Source: Nocardioides insulae DSM 17944
GTDB lineage: Bacteria; Actinomycetota; Actinomycetes; Propionibacteriales; Nocardioidaceae
Length of the DNA: 64,000 nucleotides
NCBI RefSeq assembly: GCF_000422825.1
Contig: NZ_AUGU01000013.1
Location: 682,001-746,000, forward strand
Direction of reading: 5' to 3'
Position numbers and translations under genes: made by a program. The number at the start of each line of letters is the position of its first letter. Positions within the stretch are counted from its first letter, which is position 1. Shown piece after piece: positions 33,354 through 42,599 of this stretch. The notes below the pieces were generated by a model. It did no database searches, had not been told where the DNA came from, and saw nothing but the letters and a program-made list of their open reading frames with translations.

Positions 33354-36300
33354 TCACGCCTTGCTGAGAAGGATCCCCGCCTTGTCGCCGGCGCCGACCG
33401 TGCTCTCGGTGCGGCTCTCGGTGCGGCTCTCGGTGCGGCTCTCGGTACGGCTCTGGGTCGACCCGACCTCCTCGGCGTCCCCCGCGGTGGCCTCCTCGGC
33501 CACCCGGTACGACGTCGCCAGGGTCTCCTCGGCGATGAGCTGCTCGTGCTCGGTGGCGGCGGCACGGACCGCCTCACCTCCGAGGATGGTCAGCTGGATC
33601 CGGTCGCTGACGTCGAGGCCGGCGTCCCGGCGGGCCTGCTGGACCGCGCGCACGAGGTCGCGGGCCACGCCCTCCCGGGCGAGCTCGGGGGTGACCTCGG
33701 TGTCGAGCACCACGAAGCCCCCTCCGGTGCCGCCCGGCAGCATTCCGACCGCCACGTCGTCGGAGGCCGCTCCGGCCACCGTCTCGAGGGTGTACTCCCC
33801 CTCGACCAGGGCGAGCCCGCCCGAGACGACCGAGCCGTCGGCCTGGACCGACCAGTCGCCGGACTTGGAGCCCTTGATCGCCAGCTGGACGTCCTTGCCG
33901 AGCCGCGGCCCCGCGGCACGGGCGTTGACGCTGAGCTTCTGGCCGACGCCGTACGACGCCGCCTCGGGGTCGTCTGCGGTCAGCACACGCACCTGCTTGA
34001 CATTGACCTCGTCGGCCACGATCGACTCGAAGCCGCCGAGGTCGGCACCGACGACCGTCAGCCGGGACAGCGGCAGCCGATTGCGCAGCTGACGGGCCTT
34101 GCGCAGCGCGCTGGTGGCCGAGCAGACGTCGCGGACGTGGTCCATCCCGACGGCGAGGTCGTCGGCGGCCGGCAGGTCCTCGGCCGCGGGCCAGTCGGCC
34201 AGGTGGACCGAGCGACCGCCGGTGAGGCCGCGCCAGATCTCCTCGGCGGTGAGTGGGAGCAGCGGAGCGGTCACCCGGCAGAGCACTTCGAGCACGGTGT
34301 AGAGGGTGTCGACCGCGTCGGCCGAGCCCTCCCAGAACCGGTCGCGGCTGCGGCGGATGTACCAGTTGGTCAGCACGTCCAGGAAGCCACGGGTCTGCTC
34401 GCAGGCGTCAGCGACCCGCAGCTCCTCCATCGAGGTGGTGATCTCCTCGACGAACTGCCGCGTCTTGGCCAGCAGGTAGCGGTCCAGCGGGTCGGTGCTG
34501 TCGGTGCGCCAGCTGCCCTCGACGCCGGCGGCGTTGGCGTAGAGCTGGAAGAAGTACCAGCTGTTCCACAGCGGGATCATCACCTGGCGCACCGAGTCGC
34601 GGATGCCCTGCTCGGTCACCACCAGGTTGCCGCCGCGCAGGATCGGGCTGGACATGAGGAACCAGCGCATCGCGTCGGCGCCGTCGCGGTCGAAGACCTC
34701 GTTGACGTCGGGGTAGTTGCGCAGGCTCTTGGACATCTTGTTGCCGTCCGAGCCGAGCACGATGCCGTGGCAGATCACCGAGCTGAAGGCCGGCTTGTCG
34801 AACAGGGCGGTGGCAAGGATGTGCAGCGTATAGAACCAGCCGCGGGTCTGGCCGATGTACTCGACGATGAAGTCGGCCGGGAAGTGGTGGTCGAACCACT
34901 CGGCGTTCTCGAACGGCACGTGGCTCTGCGCGTACGACATCGACCCGGAGTCGAACCACACGTCGAGCACGTCGCTGACCCGGCGCATCGTGGAGCGGCC
35001 GGTGGGGTCGTCCGGGTTGGGCCGGGTGAGGTCGTCGACCCACGGGCGGTGCAGGTCGCGCTCGCCGTCCCGGTTGCGCGGGAGGCGGCCGAAGTCACGC
35101 TCGATCTCCTCGAAGGAGCCATAGACGTCGATGCGGGGGTACTCCGGGTCGTCGCTCTTCCACACCGGCACCGGGCTTCCCCAGAACCGGTTGCGGGTGA
35201 TCGACCAGTCGCGGGCGTTCTCCAGCCACTTGCCGAACTGCCCCTCCTGGATGTGCTCGGGCACCCAGCGGATCTGCTTGTTCAGCTCCATCATCCGCTG
35301 CTTGATCGCGGTGACCTCGACGAACCAGCTGCTCACCCCCTTGTAGATCAGGGGCTCGCGGCAGCGCCAGCAGTGCGGGTAGGAGTGGTCGTAGGTCTCC
35401 CGGCGGAGCAGGATCGTCCCGGCCGTGACGCTGCCGCGCTCCTGCTCGCCCCGGGTGGCGGCCTTGAGGTGATCGATGATCTGCAGGTTGGCGTCGAAGA
35501 CCAGCATGCCGGCGTACTCGTCGACCGGGTGGGTGAACCGGCCGTCCTTGCCCACCGGCATCACGGCGGTGATGCCCTCCCGGTCGGTCACCTCCTTGTC
35601 GACCTCACCGAACGCGCCGGCGGTGTGCACCACGCCGGTACCGTCCGTGGTGGTGACGGCGTCGTCCGCGGCAACCACCCGGAAGGCCTTGTCGTGGCCC
35701 AGGAAGTAGGAGAACGGCGGCGTGTAGGTCCGCCCGACCAGGTCGGCGCCGCGGTAGCGGCCCAGGATCTCGGGCTCCTCGCCGAGCTCGCGGGAGTACG
35801 CCGACAGGCGAGCCTCCGCGAGCAGGTAGCGGGCGGTGGTCTCGGTGCCCGGGACGTCGGCCTCGACCACGACGTAGTCGATCTCGGAGCCGACCATCAC
35901 GGCCAGGTTGGAGGGCAGGGTCCACGGCGTGGTGGTCCAGATCAGGACGTGTGCCCCGTCGAGCACCGGGTCCTCGCCGGTGGCATCGAGCGGGTAGCCG
36001 ACGGTGACCGCGGGGTCCTGCCGGTTCTGGTAGACGTCGTCGTCCATCCGCAGCTCGTGGTTGGACAGCGGGGTCTCGTCGTTCCAGCAGTAGGGCAGGA
36101 CGCGGAAGTCCTCGTAGATCAGGCCCTTGTCGTAGAGGCCCTTGAACGCCCAGATCACCGACTCCATGAAGTCGGGATTCATCGTCTTGTAGTCGTTGTC
36201 GAAGTCGACCCAGCGGGCCTGACGGGTGACGTAGTCGCGCCACTCGCCGGTGTACTTCAGCACCGAGCCGCGACAGGCGTCGTTGAACCTGTCGATGCCC

Positions 36301-36671
36301 ATCTCGACGATCTCGTCGGTCGTCTTGATCCCGTTCAGCCGCATCGCCTCGAGCTCGGCCGGCAGACCGTGGGTGTCCCAGCCGAAGCGCCGCTCCACCC
36401 GCTTGCCGCGCATGGTCTGGAAGCGCGGCACGATGTCCTTGACGTAGCCGGTGAGCAGGTGCCCGTAGTGCGGCAGGCCGTTGGCGAACGGCGGGCCGTC
36501 GTAGAAGACGAACTCGTTGCGCCCGTTCTCCCCCGGGTCCCGCTGGTCCACCGAGGCCTGGAAGGTGCCGTCCTGCGCCCAGTAGGCCAGGATCCGCTCC
36601 TCGATCTCCGGGAACGACGGCGAGGAGGGAACGACGTTGCGGTGGTCCGAGGTGACCTTCGGATAGGCCAT
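33354..36671 (-). CDS. ileS: Isoleucyl-tRNA synthetase, long (type 2) form
   Basis: A 1105-residue class I synthetase. [16 protein letters not shown] carries the HIGH motif (about 49-64), the CP1 editing domain runs from about 190 to 390, KMSKS is in [13 protein letters not shown], and the anticodon domain follows. Type 2 enzymes like the mycobacterial one are generally less sensitive to mupirocin. The ATG at 36671 was chosen because it begins with the conserved MAYPKV segment and lies just after the T-box leader. The C-terminal tail is unusual, with RTES repeats and a polar end (see repeat). The first downstream gene is the azl regulator, 47 bases on. Confidence 0.95.
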   Translation of the reverse strand: MAYPKVTSDHRNVVPSSPSFPEIEERILAYWAQDGTFQASVDQRDPGENGRNEFVFYDGPPFANGLPHYGHLLTGYVKDIVPRFQTMRGKRVERRFGWDTHGLPAELEAMRLNGIKTTDEIVEMGIDRFNDACRGSVLKYTGEWRDYVTRQARWVDFDNDYKTMNPDFMESVIWAFKGLYDKGLIYEDFRVLPYCWNDETPLSNHELRMDDDVYQNRQDPAVTVGYPLDATGEDPVLDGAHVLIWTTTPWTLPSNLAVMVGSEIDYVVVEADVPGTETTARYLLAEARLSAYSRELGEEPEILGRYRGADLVGRTYTPPFSYFLGHDKAFRVVAADDAVTTTDGTGVVHTAGAFGEVDKEVTDREGITAVMPVGKDGRFTHPVDEYAGMLVFDANLQIIDHLKAATRGEQERGSVTAGTILLRRETYDHSYPHCWRCREPLIYKGVSSWFVEVTAIKQRMMELNKQIRWVPEHIQEGQFGKWLENARDWSITRNRFWGSPVPVWKSDDPEYPRIDVYGSFEEIERDFGRLPRNRDGERDLHRPWVDDLTRPNPDDPTGRSTMRRVSDVLDVWFDSGSMSYAQSHVPFENAEWFDHHFPADFIVEYIGQTRGWFYTLHILATALFDKPAFSSVICHGIVLGSDGNKMSKSLRNYPDVNEVFDRDGADAMRWFLMSSPILRGGNLVVTEQGIRDSVRQVMIPLWNSWYFFQLYANAAGVEGSWRTDSTDPLDRYLLAKTRQFVEEITTSMEELRVADACEQTRGFLDVLTNWYIRRSRDRFWEGSADAVDTLYTVLEVLCRVTAPLLPLTAEEIWRGLTGGRSVHLADWPAAEDLPAADDLAVGMDHVRDVCSATSALRKARQLRNRLPLSRLTVVGADLGGFESIVADEVNVKQVRVLTADDPEAASYGVGQKLSVNARAAGPRLGKDVQLAIKGSKSGDWSVQADGSVVSGGLALVEGEYTLETVAGAASDDVAVGMLPGGTGGGFVVLDTEVTPELAREGVARDLVRAVQQARRDAGLDVSDRIQLTILGGEAVRAAATEHEQLIAEETLATSYRVAEEATAGDAEEVGSTQSRTESRTESRTESRTESTVGAGDKAGILLSKA
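33408..33455 (-). repeat. 12-bp tandem repeat encoding RTES units in the IleRS tail
   Basis: On the plus strand three exact copies of GGTGCGGCTCTC and a fourth with two changes (GGTACGGCTCTG). They encode repeated R-T-E-S in the C-terminal extension of IleRS. Perfect copies suggest recent slippage; the extension lies outside the conserved enzyme fold. Confidence 0.9.
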
Positions 36672-36684
36672 GGGCGGTGTCTCC

Positions 36685-36880
36685 TGGGCTGGGCGATCGA
36701 ACGGGACCCAGGGACGACATCTCTGCCGCGGTACCACCCTGCTTGCATCCTGACCTCGGATGCCTCTTCCTTCACGGCTGTGACGGGCCTACCCGCCGGG
36801 TTCTAGTTGCTCGCGCGTTCTTCCCGGGGCTCGCCGCTGATGACGGCTCAGACGCCTGTGCTCTCGATGGTACGGCGAAC
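36685..36880 (-). promoter_or_regulatory. T-box leader of ileS (tRNA-Ile sensing)
   Basis: The minus strand leader contains the T-box core AGGGTGGTACCGCGG (36726-36740) about 60 bases before the start codon, preceded by the AAGGAAGAGGCATCC region and a Stem I candidate with an ATC specifier triplet (36839-36841, in CGTCATCAGCGGCGAGC). ATC is the expected isoleucine codon. Actinobacterial ileS T-boxes are translational, sequestering the ribosome site when tRNA-Ile is charged. Outer boundaries are approximate. Confidence 0.88.
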
Positions 36881-36922
36881 GCCCGGTGAGGAGAAACCCG
36901 GATTGCCCTCCGACTCCGTGGC

Positions 36923-37753
36923 TCACGAGTCGAAGTCCGTGCTGCGGCTCACGGTCTCCCAGGTGTCGAGGTCGTCCTGGATCGCCGCCAGCGAGGCACG
37001 GATCCGGTCGGAGGCGTCATTGCCCAGCACCAGCAGGTACGGCGGCCGGCCCGACTCGACGGCGTCGATCACCGCGGCCGCTGCCTTGGCCGGGTCGCCG
37101 GGCTGGGTTCCGTGGACCGTGCTGTGCTCCTTGCGTCGACGGCCGGCGGTGTCGGCGTAGTCGTCGATCGGAGTGCCGGCCTGGGTGAGGGAACGGCCGG
37201 CGAAGTCGGTGCGGAAGCCGCCGGGCGCCACGGCGAAGGCGGTGAGGCCCAGCGGCTCGACCTCCTGCCGCAGGGAGAGCGTCAGCGCCTCGATGGCCGC
37301 CTTGACCGCCGCGTAGTAGCCCGACCCGGCCGGGGAGGATCGCGCCGCGACCGAGGAGATGTTGACGATCGTGCCGACACGGCGGGCCCGCATGCCGGGC
37401 AGCACCGCCTGGATGGTGCGGACCGCACCGAACAGGTGGGTCTCCCAGAGCCGGCGCACCGCCTCGTCCTCACCCTCCTCGACGGCGGCACGATGGCCGT
37501 ACCCCGCGTTGTTGACCAGGACGTCGATGCCGCCGAACCGTTCTTCGGCCGCGGCGACCGCGGCGGTGACCTGGGCGTCGTCGGTGACATCGAGTTGAAG
37601 CGCGAGAGCGGTCTCGGGATGGGCCTCGACGAGGTCGCGGACCCGATCGACATCGCGCGCGGTGACGGCGACCCGGTGGCCGCGTTCGAGGGCGGCCAGG
37701 GCGAAGGCCCGGCCGAGGCCGGTGGAACAGCCGGTGATGAGCCAGGAGGACAT
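36923..37753 (-). CDS. Short-chain dehydrogenase/reductase (classical SDR)
   Basis: A 276-residue NAD(P)-dependent oxidoreductase: TGCSTGLGRAFA nucleotide loop (residues 7-18), NNAGYG (about 83-88), catalytic Ser in VNISSVAA and YxxxK in GYYAAVKAA. The RD pair after strand 2 (TARDVDR) favours NADP. Substrate unknown. The ATG at 37753 has an AAGAGG ribosome site. It follows the AAA ATPase gene by about 30 bases on the same strand, so the two probably share a promoter, and it ends just upstream of the ileS leader. Confidence 0.9.
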   Translation of the reverse strand: MSSWLITGCSTGLGRAFALAALERGHRVAVTARDVDRVRDLVEAHPETALALQLDVTDDAQVTAAVAAAEERFGGIDVLVNNAGYGHRAAVEEGEDEAVRRLWETHLFGAVRTIQAVLPGMRARRVGTIVNISSVAARSSPAGSGYYAAVKAAIEALTLSLRQEVEPLGLTAFAVAPGGFRTDFAGRSLTQAGTPIDDYADTAGRRRKEHSTVHGTQPGDPAKAAAAVIDAVESGRPPYLLVLGNDASDRIRASLAAIQDDLDTWETVSRSTDFDS

Positions 37754-37782
37754 GGGTGCCTCTTCTTGTCGACGGGTCGCGC

Positions 37783-38970
37783 TCAGGCGGGCGCGCGGTG
37801 GCGGACGAACTCGGCGAAGCCGGGGAGGGTGAAGCGGACCAGGCCGTGGCCGACCGGCTCGATCACGCCCTTCTCGATCAGGCTCTCGCGGGGGACGCTG
37901 AGGGCGCGCGAGTCGGTGCCGAGGCGGGCGGCGATGGCGGCACGGCCGACGTTGTCGTCGCCGAGGTCGGCCATCGCCCGGATGAAGCCGCGCTCCGCGG
38001 GCGAGGCGACGCCCCACCGGGCGCGGTACATCGCGTCCAGTTGGCTCTGGGCCGCCGGTACGCCGGCCCGGACGTGCTCGGCGGTCAGGATGTCGCCCGC
38101 CTCGGGGGACGCGGCCCGCCAGGTGGCGCTGCCGAGCAACTGGAGCAGATAGGGGTGGCCGCGACACTCGTCGGTGACGAGTTCGAGGGCGTCGGCGCTC
38201 CAACCGATCTCGAGCGTCTCGGCGGGCGCGGTCAACAGGGCGCGGGCATCCTCGTCACTGAGCAGGTCGAGGGCGGCGAAGTCGCTACGCTCGCCGAAGG
38301 TGGCGGCGCGGGTGATCGCCTCGGGGGTGACGGGCAGCCCGGCGGCGACGACGGCGACGGGATGCCGCTCGCGTTCGCCGGAGAGGTTCTGGATGGCGTT
38401 GAGCAGGACGCCGAGGTCGTCGGCCGAGGCCGCGTGCAGCTCATCGAGGAAGAGGATCAGTCCGGCACCGTGCTCGCCGCGTGCCAGGGTGGCGGCGTCG
38501 TGCAGCAGGTCCTCGAGGGCTCCGATGGGTGCCCGGTCCGGGGCCGGCGGCGGGGCATCCGGATCGAGCGCGATCTCCCCCTTCACCCTCACCCCGGGCG
38601 GGCCGACCTCGATGCTCACCCGGTCGAGCCGCTCCCGCCAGCGGCGCCGGACGGGTTCCTCGGCGACCACGCCGGCGGAGACGAGCGCGCGGTCGGTGGC
38701 ATGGGCCAGTTCGGGGAGGAAGGGGAGTTTGCGTGTGCACGCCACCCACGCGCACACGCACCCGACCGCGGCGGCCTGCTGTTGCGCCGTACGCAGCAGG
38801 GAGGTCTTGCCCACCCCGCGGGGGGCATGGAAGACCAGCAGCGGTCCGCCCATCTCTCCGAACGTCGCCACCCGGCTCACCCGGTCGCGGACGCGCTGGA
38901 GTTCGATCTCGCGACCGATCAGCACTCGCGGCACCTCGCCCGGAGTGTAGGGATCGGGGATGGGCGGCAT
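37783..38970 (-). CDS. AAA ATPase of ORC/STAND-like type, unknown role
   Basis: A 395-residue ATPase: an RGREIELQRVRDRV-type lead-in (IGREIELQRVR at about 18-28), Walker A HAPRGVGKTSLL (about 48-59), Walker B ILFLDELHA (about 173-181), sensor-like ERSDFAALDL, and a C-terminal winged-helix-like region. Such lone ORC1/Cdc6-like AAA proteins are common accessory genes in actinobacteria, some with transposition or defence partners, but no such partner is nearby; the next gene is an SDR. A strong GAGGAGG site precedes the ATG. The promoter carries a symmetric element that suggests tight control. Confidence 0.75.
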   Translation of the reverse strand: MPPIPDPYTPGEVPRVLIGREIELQRVRDRVSRVATFGEMGGPLLVFHAPRGVGKTSLLRTAQQQAAAVGCVCAWVACTRKLPFLPELAHATDRALVSAGVVAEEPVRRRWRERLDRVSIEVGPPGVRVKGEIALDPDAPPPAPDRAPIGALEDLLHDAATLARGEHGAGLILFLDELHAASADDLGVLLNAIQNLSGERERHPVAVVAAGLPVTPEAITRAATFGERSDFAALDLLSDEDARALLTAPAETLEIGWSADALELVTDECRGHPYLLQLLGSATWRAASPEAGDILTAEHVRAGVPAAQSQLDAMYRARWGVASPAERGFIRAMADLGDDNVGRAAIAARLGTDSRALSVPRESLIEKGVIEPVGHGLVRFTLPGFAEFVRHRAPA

Positions 38971-38980
38971 CCGACCTCCT

Positions 38981-39022
38981 CGAAATACTTCTTGATACCT
39001 CCCCGAAGTATAAGGAGGTATC
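38981..39022 (-). promoter_or_regulatory. Palindromic promoter/operator of the AAA ATPase gene
   Basis: A 9-base inverted repeat GATACCTCC (38994-39002) / GGAGGTATC (39014-39022) flanks a 11-base centre containing GAAGTATA; a second inverted match (AATACTTC at 38984-38991 against GAAGTAT at 39005-39011) is interleaved. Read on the minus strand the centre gives a TATACT -10-like box. Unusually AT-rich for this window. It is likely a repressor site over the promoter. Confidence 0.5.
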
Positions 39023-39095
39023 CGAGGGCGGTCGGGACTACGCGTGCGCGCGGCGGGTCACGTCGTGTTCATCGGCATCGGGTAGGTATGTCGCT

Positions 39096-40604
39096 ATGAG
39101 CAGCCACTCCGGACCGGAGGCGCGGTTCGCCCCCGGCCACCAGGCCCCGACACCGGACCTGCTCGCTCTGGAGGGGGTCCGGGAGACCCGCCTCCAGCCG
39201 CAGGTCGAACTGGTCGCCGACCACTACGACACCGCCGACAAGGTGCTGGCCCGGGCGGGAGTGACGCTGGAGCGCAGGGTCGGTGGGGACGACGAGGGAT
39301 GGCACGTCGAGGTCACCGCAACCCGGGGACGGCTGGAGACGAGGTGGCCGCTCGAGCGTTCCACCCACACCCCGCCGAAGCCGGCCAGAGACCTGGTGTC
39401 GGGCTGGACCCGCGGACACCCGTTGATACCGGTGGCCACCGTGACCGTCCACCGCACCGCCACCCTCCTCCTGGCCGAGAACGCCGCCGTCCTCGCGGAG
39501 TTCGCCGACGACCGGGTCACCGGCAACACACCGGACGGCGGGAGCGTGACCTGGCGGGAGTGGCGGATCACCCAGGTCGAGGGCGGCCACGACCTCCTCT
39601 CCGCAGCGGCCCACCACCTGGAGGGCAACGACGTCCCCCGCGCGACCACGACCCCGGTGCTCGCCCGCGCACTCGGGGACCGAGTGGAGGCCCGCCCGCA
39701 CCTGCCTCGCCCGAAGCCCGGGAAGCCCGCCTCCCGCCTGGTTCACGCGGGCCTCGCCGAACTGGTCGACACGCTGGCGCGGCTCGACGTCCAGGCTCGA
39801 CGTGGCACCGAGGAGGGCGTGCACGAGATGCGTGTCACCGTTCGCCGCCTCCGCGCCCTGCTGGCAGCCACCAGGAAGGTCCTCGACCGGGAGGCGACCG
39901 ACCCCGTGCGGGCCGAGCTGAGGTGGCTCGCGGGGGTCCTCGGGGAGGTCCGGGACGCCACCGTCGTCCACCAGCGGCTGCGGGCCCTGGTCGGGGAGGA
40001 ACCGCCTCGGCTGGTACACGGACCGGTCCTGCGACGGCTGGCGACGGCGTACCGGAGCCGTGGCCGCGCCGAGCTCGGCAGCGCCCTGGAATCGGCACGC
40101 TATTTCGCCCTACGGGACCGGCTCGACGCCCTCGTGGCGACACCCCCCTGGGCCGAGCACGCCGGCGATCCCGCGGGCAAGGTCGCGGCGAAGATGCTCC
40201 ACAGGGAGCTCGAGCGGGTTCGCGCCAGGGCCGAGAGCGCCGCTGCGCACGACGACGCCCCGGAGGCGCTTCACGAGCTCCGCAAGGCCGTCAAGCGTTT
40301 TCGGTACGTCGCCGAGGCGGTCGAACCGATCGGCGGGAAGCCCGTGCGCCGACTGGCCCGCCGAGCGCACGAGACGGCGACCCACCTGGGGGATCTGCAG
40401 GACACGGTGCTGACCAGGTCCGAACTGGTCCGCCTGGCCCGCGCGGCCGCGGCCGACGGCGAGCCCACCTTCACCTACGGGCGGCTGCACCACCGCGAGG
40501 AGCAGGCCCAAACAGACCTTCTCGACGCCCACTCGACCCGGGACACGATGCGGTCGCTGACCACTCGCACCGACAAGGCCGCCCACGCCCTGCGGCACCG
40601 GTAG
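39096..40604 (+). CDS. CYTH-CHAD domain protein (polyphosphate-related)
   Basis: A 502-residue protein: an N-terminal CYTH-like domain (about 30-210, HYDTADKVLARAGVTLERRVGG) and a C-terminal CHAD helical domain (about 225-490) with its conserved histidines in EGVHEMRVTVRRLRALLA and EALHELRKAVKRFRYV. CHAD binds inorganic polyphosphate, and CYTH enzymes act on triphosphates. The usual ExExK motif of CYTH is not visible at the N-terminus, so enzymatic activity may be lost while polyphosphate binding is retained. The ATG at 39096 was chosen at the start of the conserved region. It is divergent from the AAA ATPase. Confidence 0.85.
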   Translation: MSSHSGPEARFAPGHQAPTPDLLALEGVRETRLQPQVELVADHYDTADKVLARAGVTLERRVGGDDEGWHVEVTATRGRLETRWPLERSTHTPPKPARDLVSGWTRGHPLIPVATVTVHRTATLLLAENAAVLAEFADDRVTGNTPDGGSVTWREWRITQVEGGHDLLSAAAHHLEGNDVPRATTTPVLARALGDRVEARPHLPRPKPGKPASRLVHAGLAELVDTLARLDVQARRGTEEGVHEMRVTVRRLRALLAATRKVLDREATDPVRAELRWLAGVLGEVRDATVVHQRLRALVGEEPPRLVHGPVLRRLATAYRSRGRAELGSALESARYFALRDRLDALVATPPWAEHAGDPAGKVAAKMLHRELERVRARAESAAAHDDAPEALHELRKAVKRFRYVAEAVEPIGGKPVRRLARRAHETATHLGDLQDTVLTRSELVRLARAAAADGEPTFTYGRLHHREEQAQTDLLDAHSTRDTMRSLTTRTDKAAHALRHR

Positions 40605-40717
40605 GGCCACCGGGCCGGGAGGAACGGCGAGCCGACGGCACGCCGAGCCCGGTCGGCGGCTGACTCGACGGCCGCCCGCTTCGACCGGTGCGGGAAGGTC
40701 TCCTAGACTCGGTCGGC

Positions 40718-41650
40718 GTGACTGCCGCATGGGGCTTCGGCCTGACGACGTACGCCGCTGACAACACCGTCCTGGACGTGTGGTTCCCCGAGCCCGCGCT
40801 CGGCGAGAAGCCCGCCGAGGCCACCGCCCCGGCCGAGCTGACCACCCTCGAGAGCACCGATGAGGCCCGCCGGGTCCGGACCGTCGTCGAACTGGTCGAG
40901 GCCGATCTGGACTCCGCCCCGGCCACCACCCAGGACGTGTGGCTGCGCCTACACCTGCTCTCGCACCGTCTGGTCGCCCCCCACGGGCAGAACCTGGAGG
41001 GCGTCTTCGGCCTGCTCACCAACGTCGTGTGGACCTCGGCCGGCCCCTGCGCGGTGGCCGGCTTCGAGCTGACCCGAGCCCGACTGAAGGCCGAGGGCCG
41101 GCACGTCACCGTCTTCGGGATCGACAAGTTCCCCCGCCTGGTCGACTACGTGACCCCGGCCGGCGTACGCATCGCCGATGCCGACCGGGTCCGGCTCGGC
41201 GCCCACCTCGCCGAGGGCACCACCGTGATGCACGAGGGCTTCGTCAACTTCAACGCCGGCACCCTGGGCGCCTCGATGGTCGAGGGCCGGATCTCGGCCG
41301 GCGTGGTGGTGGGCGACGGCTCCGACGTCGGCGGCGGCGCCTCGATCATGGGCACCCTGTCCGGGGGTGGCAAGCAGGTGATCTCGATCGGCGAGCGCTG
41401 CCTGCTCGGAGCCAACGCCGGGATCGGCATCTCGCTCGGCGACGACTGCGTGGTCGAGGCCGGCTGCTACGTCACGGCCGGCACCCGGGTCACGGTACTC
41501 ACCGACGAGGCACCCCAGGTGGTCAAGGCCGCGCAGCTCTCCGGCGCATCCAACGTGCTCTTCCGCCGCAACTCCGTCTCCGGCGCGATCGAGGCGCTCG
41601 CCTGGAAGAGCGAGGGCGTCGCGCTCAACGCCGCCCTGCACGCCAACTGA
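40718..41650 (+). CDS. dapD: Tetrahydrodipicolinate N-succinyltransferase
   Basis: A 310-residue enzyme of the succinylase branch of diaminopimelate/lysine synthesis. The N-terminal part ([22 protein letters not shown]) is the actinobacterial form; the central part is a left-handed beta-helix of hexapeptide repeats (about 165-265), with the conserved [17 protein letters not shown] and [18 protein letters not shown]. The GTG at 40718 is the start. It is divergent in sense from dapE, which in mycobacteria is its direct neighbour but here lies 11.7 kb away. Confidence 0.93.
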   Translation: MTAAWGFGLTTYAADNTVLDVWFPEPALGEKPAEATAPAELTTLESTDEARRVRTVVELVEADLDSAPATTQDVWLRLHLLSHRLVAPHGQNLEGVFGLLTNVVWTSAGPCAVAGFELTRARLKAEGRHVTVFGIDKFPRLVDYVTPAGVRIADADRVRLGAHLAEGTTVMHEGFVNFNAGTLGASMVEGRISAGVVVGDGSDVGGGASIMGTLSGGGKQVISIGERCLLGANAGIGISLGDDCVVEAGCYVTAGTRVTVLTDEAPQVVKAAQLSGASNVLFRRNSVSGAIEALAWKSEGVALNAALHAN

Positions 41651-41707
41651 GCACGCCCCCACCCACCTGACCACCAGCTGACCTCCGGCCACCGCCCCTC
41701 CCCGACG

Positions 41708-42553
41708 ATGAAGCGACTCCTGGCTGCCGTCGTCCTCATCGGGGTGGTGGCCGCGGTGGCGGTGGCGGCCTGGCGCCAGCTGGGCGGGCAGCCGACGGTA
41801 CCGCGGTCACAGACCTGCACCGCCGTGGTCGGCGACCTCGCCGCCCGGCTGGACCTCGACCAGTCCGGGAACGCCGCCCTCATCGTGGCGCTGTCGGTAC
41901 GCCGCGGACTGCCCGCCCGGGCCGGCACGATCGCCCTGGCCACGGCGATGCAGGAGTCGAAGCTGTACAACATCGACTACGGCGACCGTGACTCGCTCGG
42001 GCTCTTCCAGCAGCGCCCATCGCAGGGCTGGGGCACCCCGGCGCAGGTGCGGGACCCGGTCCACGCCACCGAACGGTTCTACGACGGGCTGGTGACGGTC
42101 GGCGGCTACGAGTCGATGCCGATCACCGACGCGGCGCAGGCCGTGCAGCGCTCGGCCTATCCCGAGGCCTACGCCCAGCACGAGAGCGCCGCACGTGCGC
42201 TGGCCTCGGCGCTGAGCGGTCAGTCGCCGCGGGCGCTGACCTGCGAGCTCGACCCGCCGGCGGAGGGCCACCCGGCCGAGGTACGTCGGGATCTGGAGAC
42301 CGCCTTCGGGGCGACGATCGGCACGCCCGTCGTCCGCGGCCGCAGCGTCACGGCGGCGGTCGGCACGCCGGATCACGGCTGGGCGATGGCCCACTACTTG
42401 ATCGCCCGGGCCGAGCGGCTCGGGATCAGCCGGGTCGCCTATCACGGCTGGGCCTGGTCGGCGGCGGACTCCCCCGAGGGGTGGGTCCGCACCGAGGACA
42501 CCGTCCGCGGCCGGCTGAGCGCCACCGTGGCGGGGCCGGCGCCGAGCGCGTGA
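41708..42553 (+). CDS. Exported lysozyme-like protein, catalytic Glu kept
   Basis: A 281-residue protein anchored by one N-terminal helix (residues 5-22). Residues 36-180 form a lysozyme/transglycosylase-like domain: ALATAMQESKL (candidate catalytic Glu83) followed by DSLGLFQQRPSQGWG (95-109), bounded by Cys37 and Cys179, a likely disulfide. Residues 190-270 form a second domain resembling the C-terminal domain of the next gene, but without its metal ligands. Homologues are often mislabelled heavy metal transporter. It should act on peptidoglycan outside the membrane, but this is untested. It is followed 46 bases later by a paralogue. Confidence 0.7.
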   Translation: MKRLLAAVVLIGVVAAVAVAAWRQLGGQPTVPRSQTCTAVVGDLAARLDLDQSGNAALIVALSVRRGLPARAGTIALATAMQESKLYNIDYGDRDSLGLFQQRPSQGWGTPAQVRDPVHATERFYDGLVTVGGYESMPITDAAQAVQRSAYPEAYAQHESAARALASALSGQSPRALTCELDPPAEGHPAEVRRDLETAFGATIGTPVVRGRSVTAAVGTPDHGWAMAHYLIARAERLGISRVAYHGWAWSAADSPEGWVRTEDTVRGRLSATVAGPAPSA

Positions 42554-42599
42554 GAGCAGGCGATATCCACCCCTCGCCCTTGGAGACGCCCGGCAGGAT

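Noticed and set aside
33408-33455. Repeat cluster as a possible CRISPR or intergenic repeat
   Set aside because: The units are 12 bp, contiguous without spacers, and in frame within ileS.
33546-36806. A 1086-codon plus-strand open frame opposite ileS
   Set aside because: Antisense shadow of a conserved essential gene; no recognisable domain.
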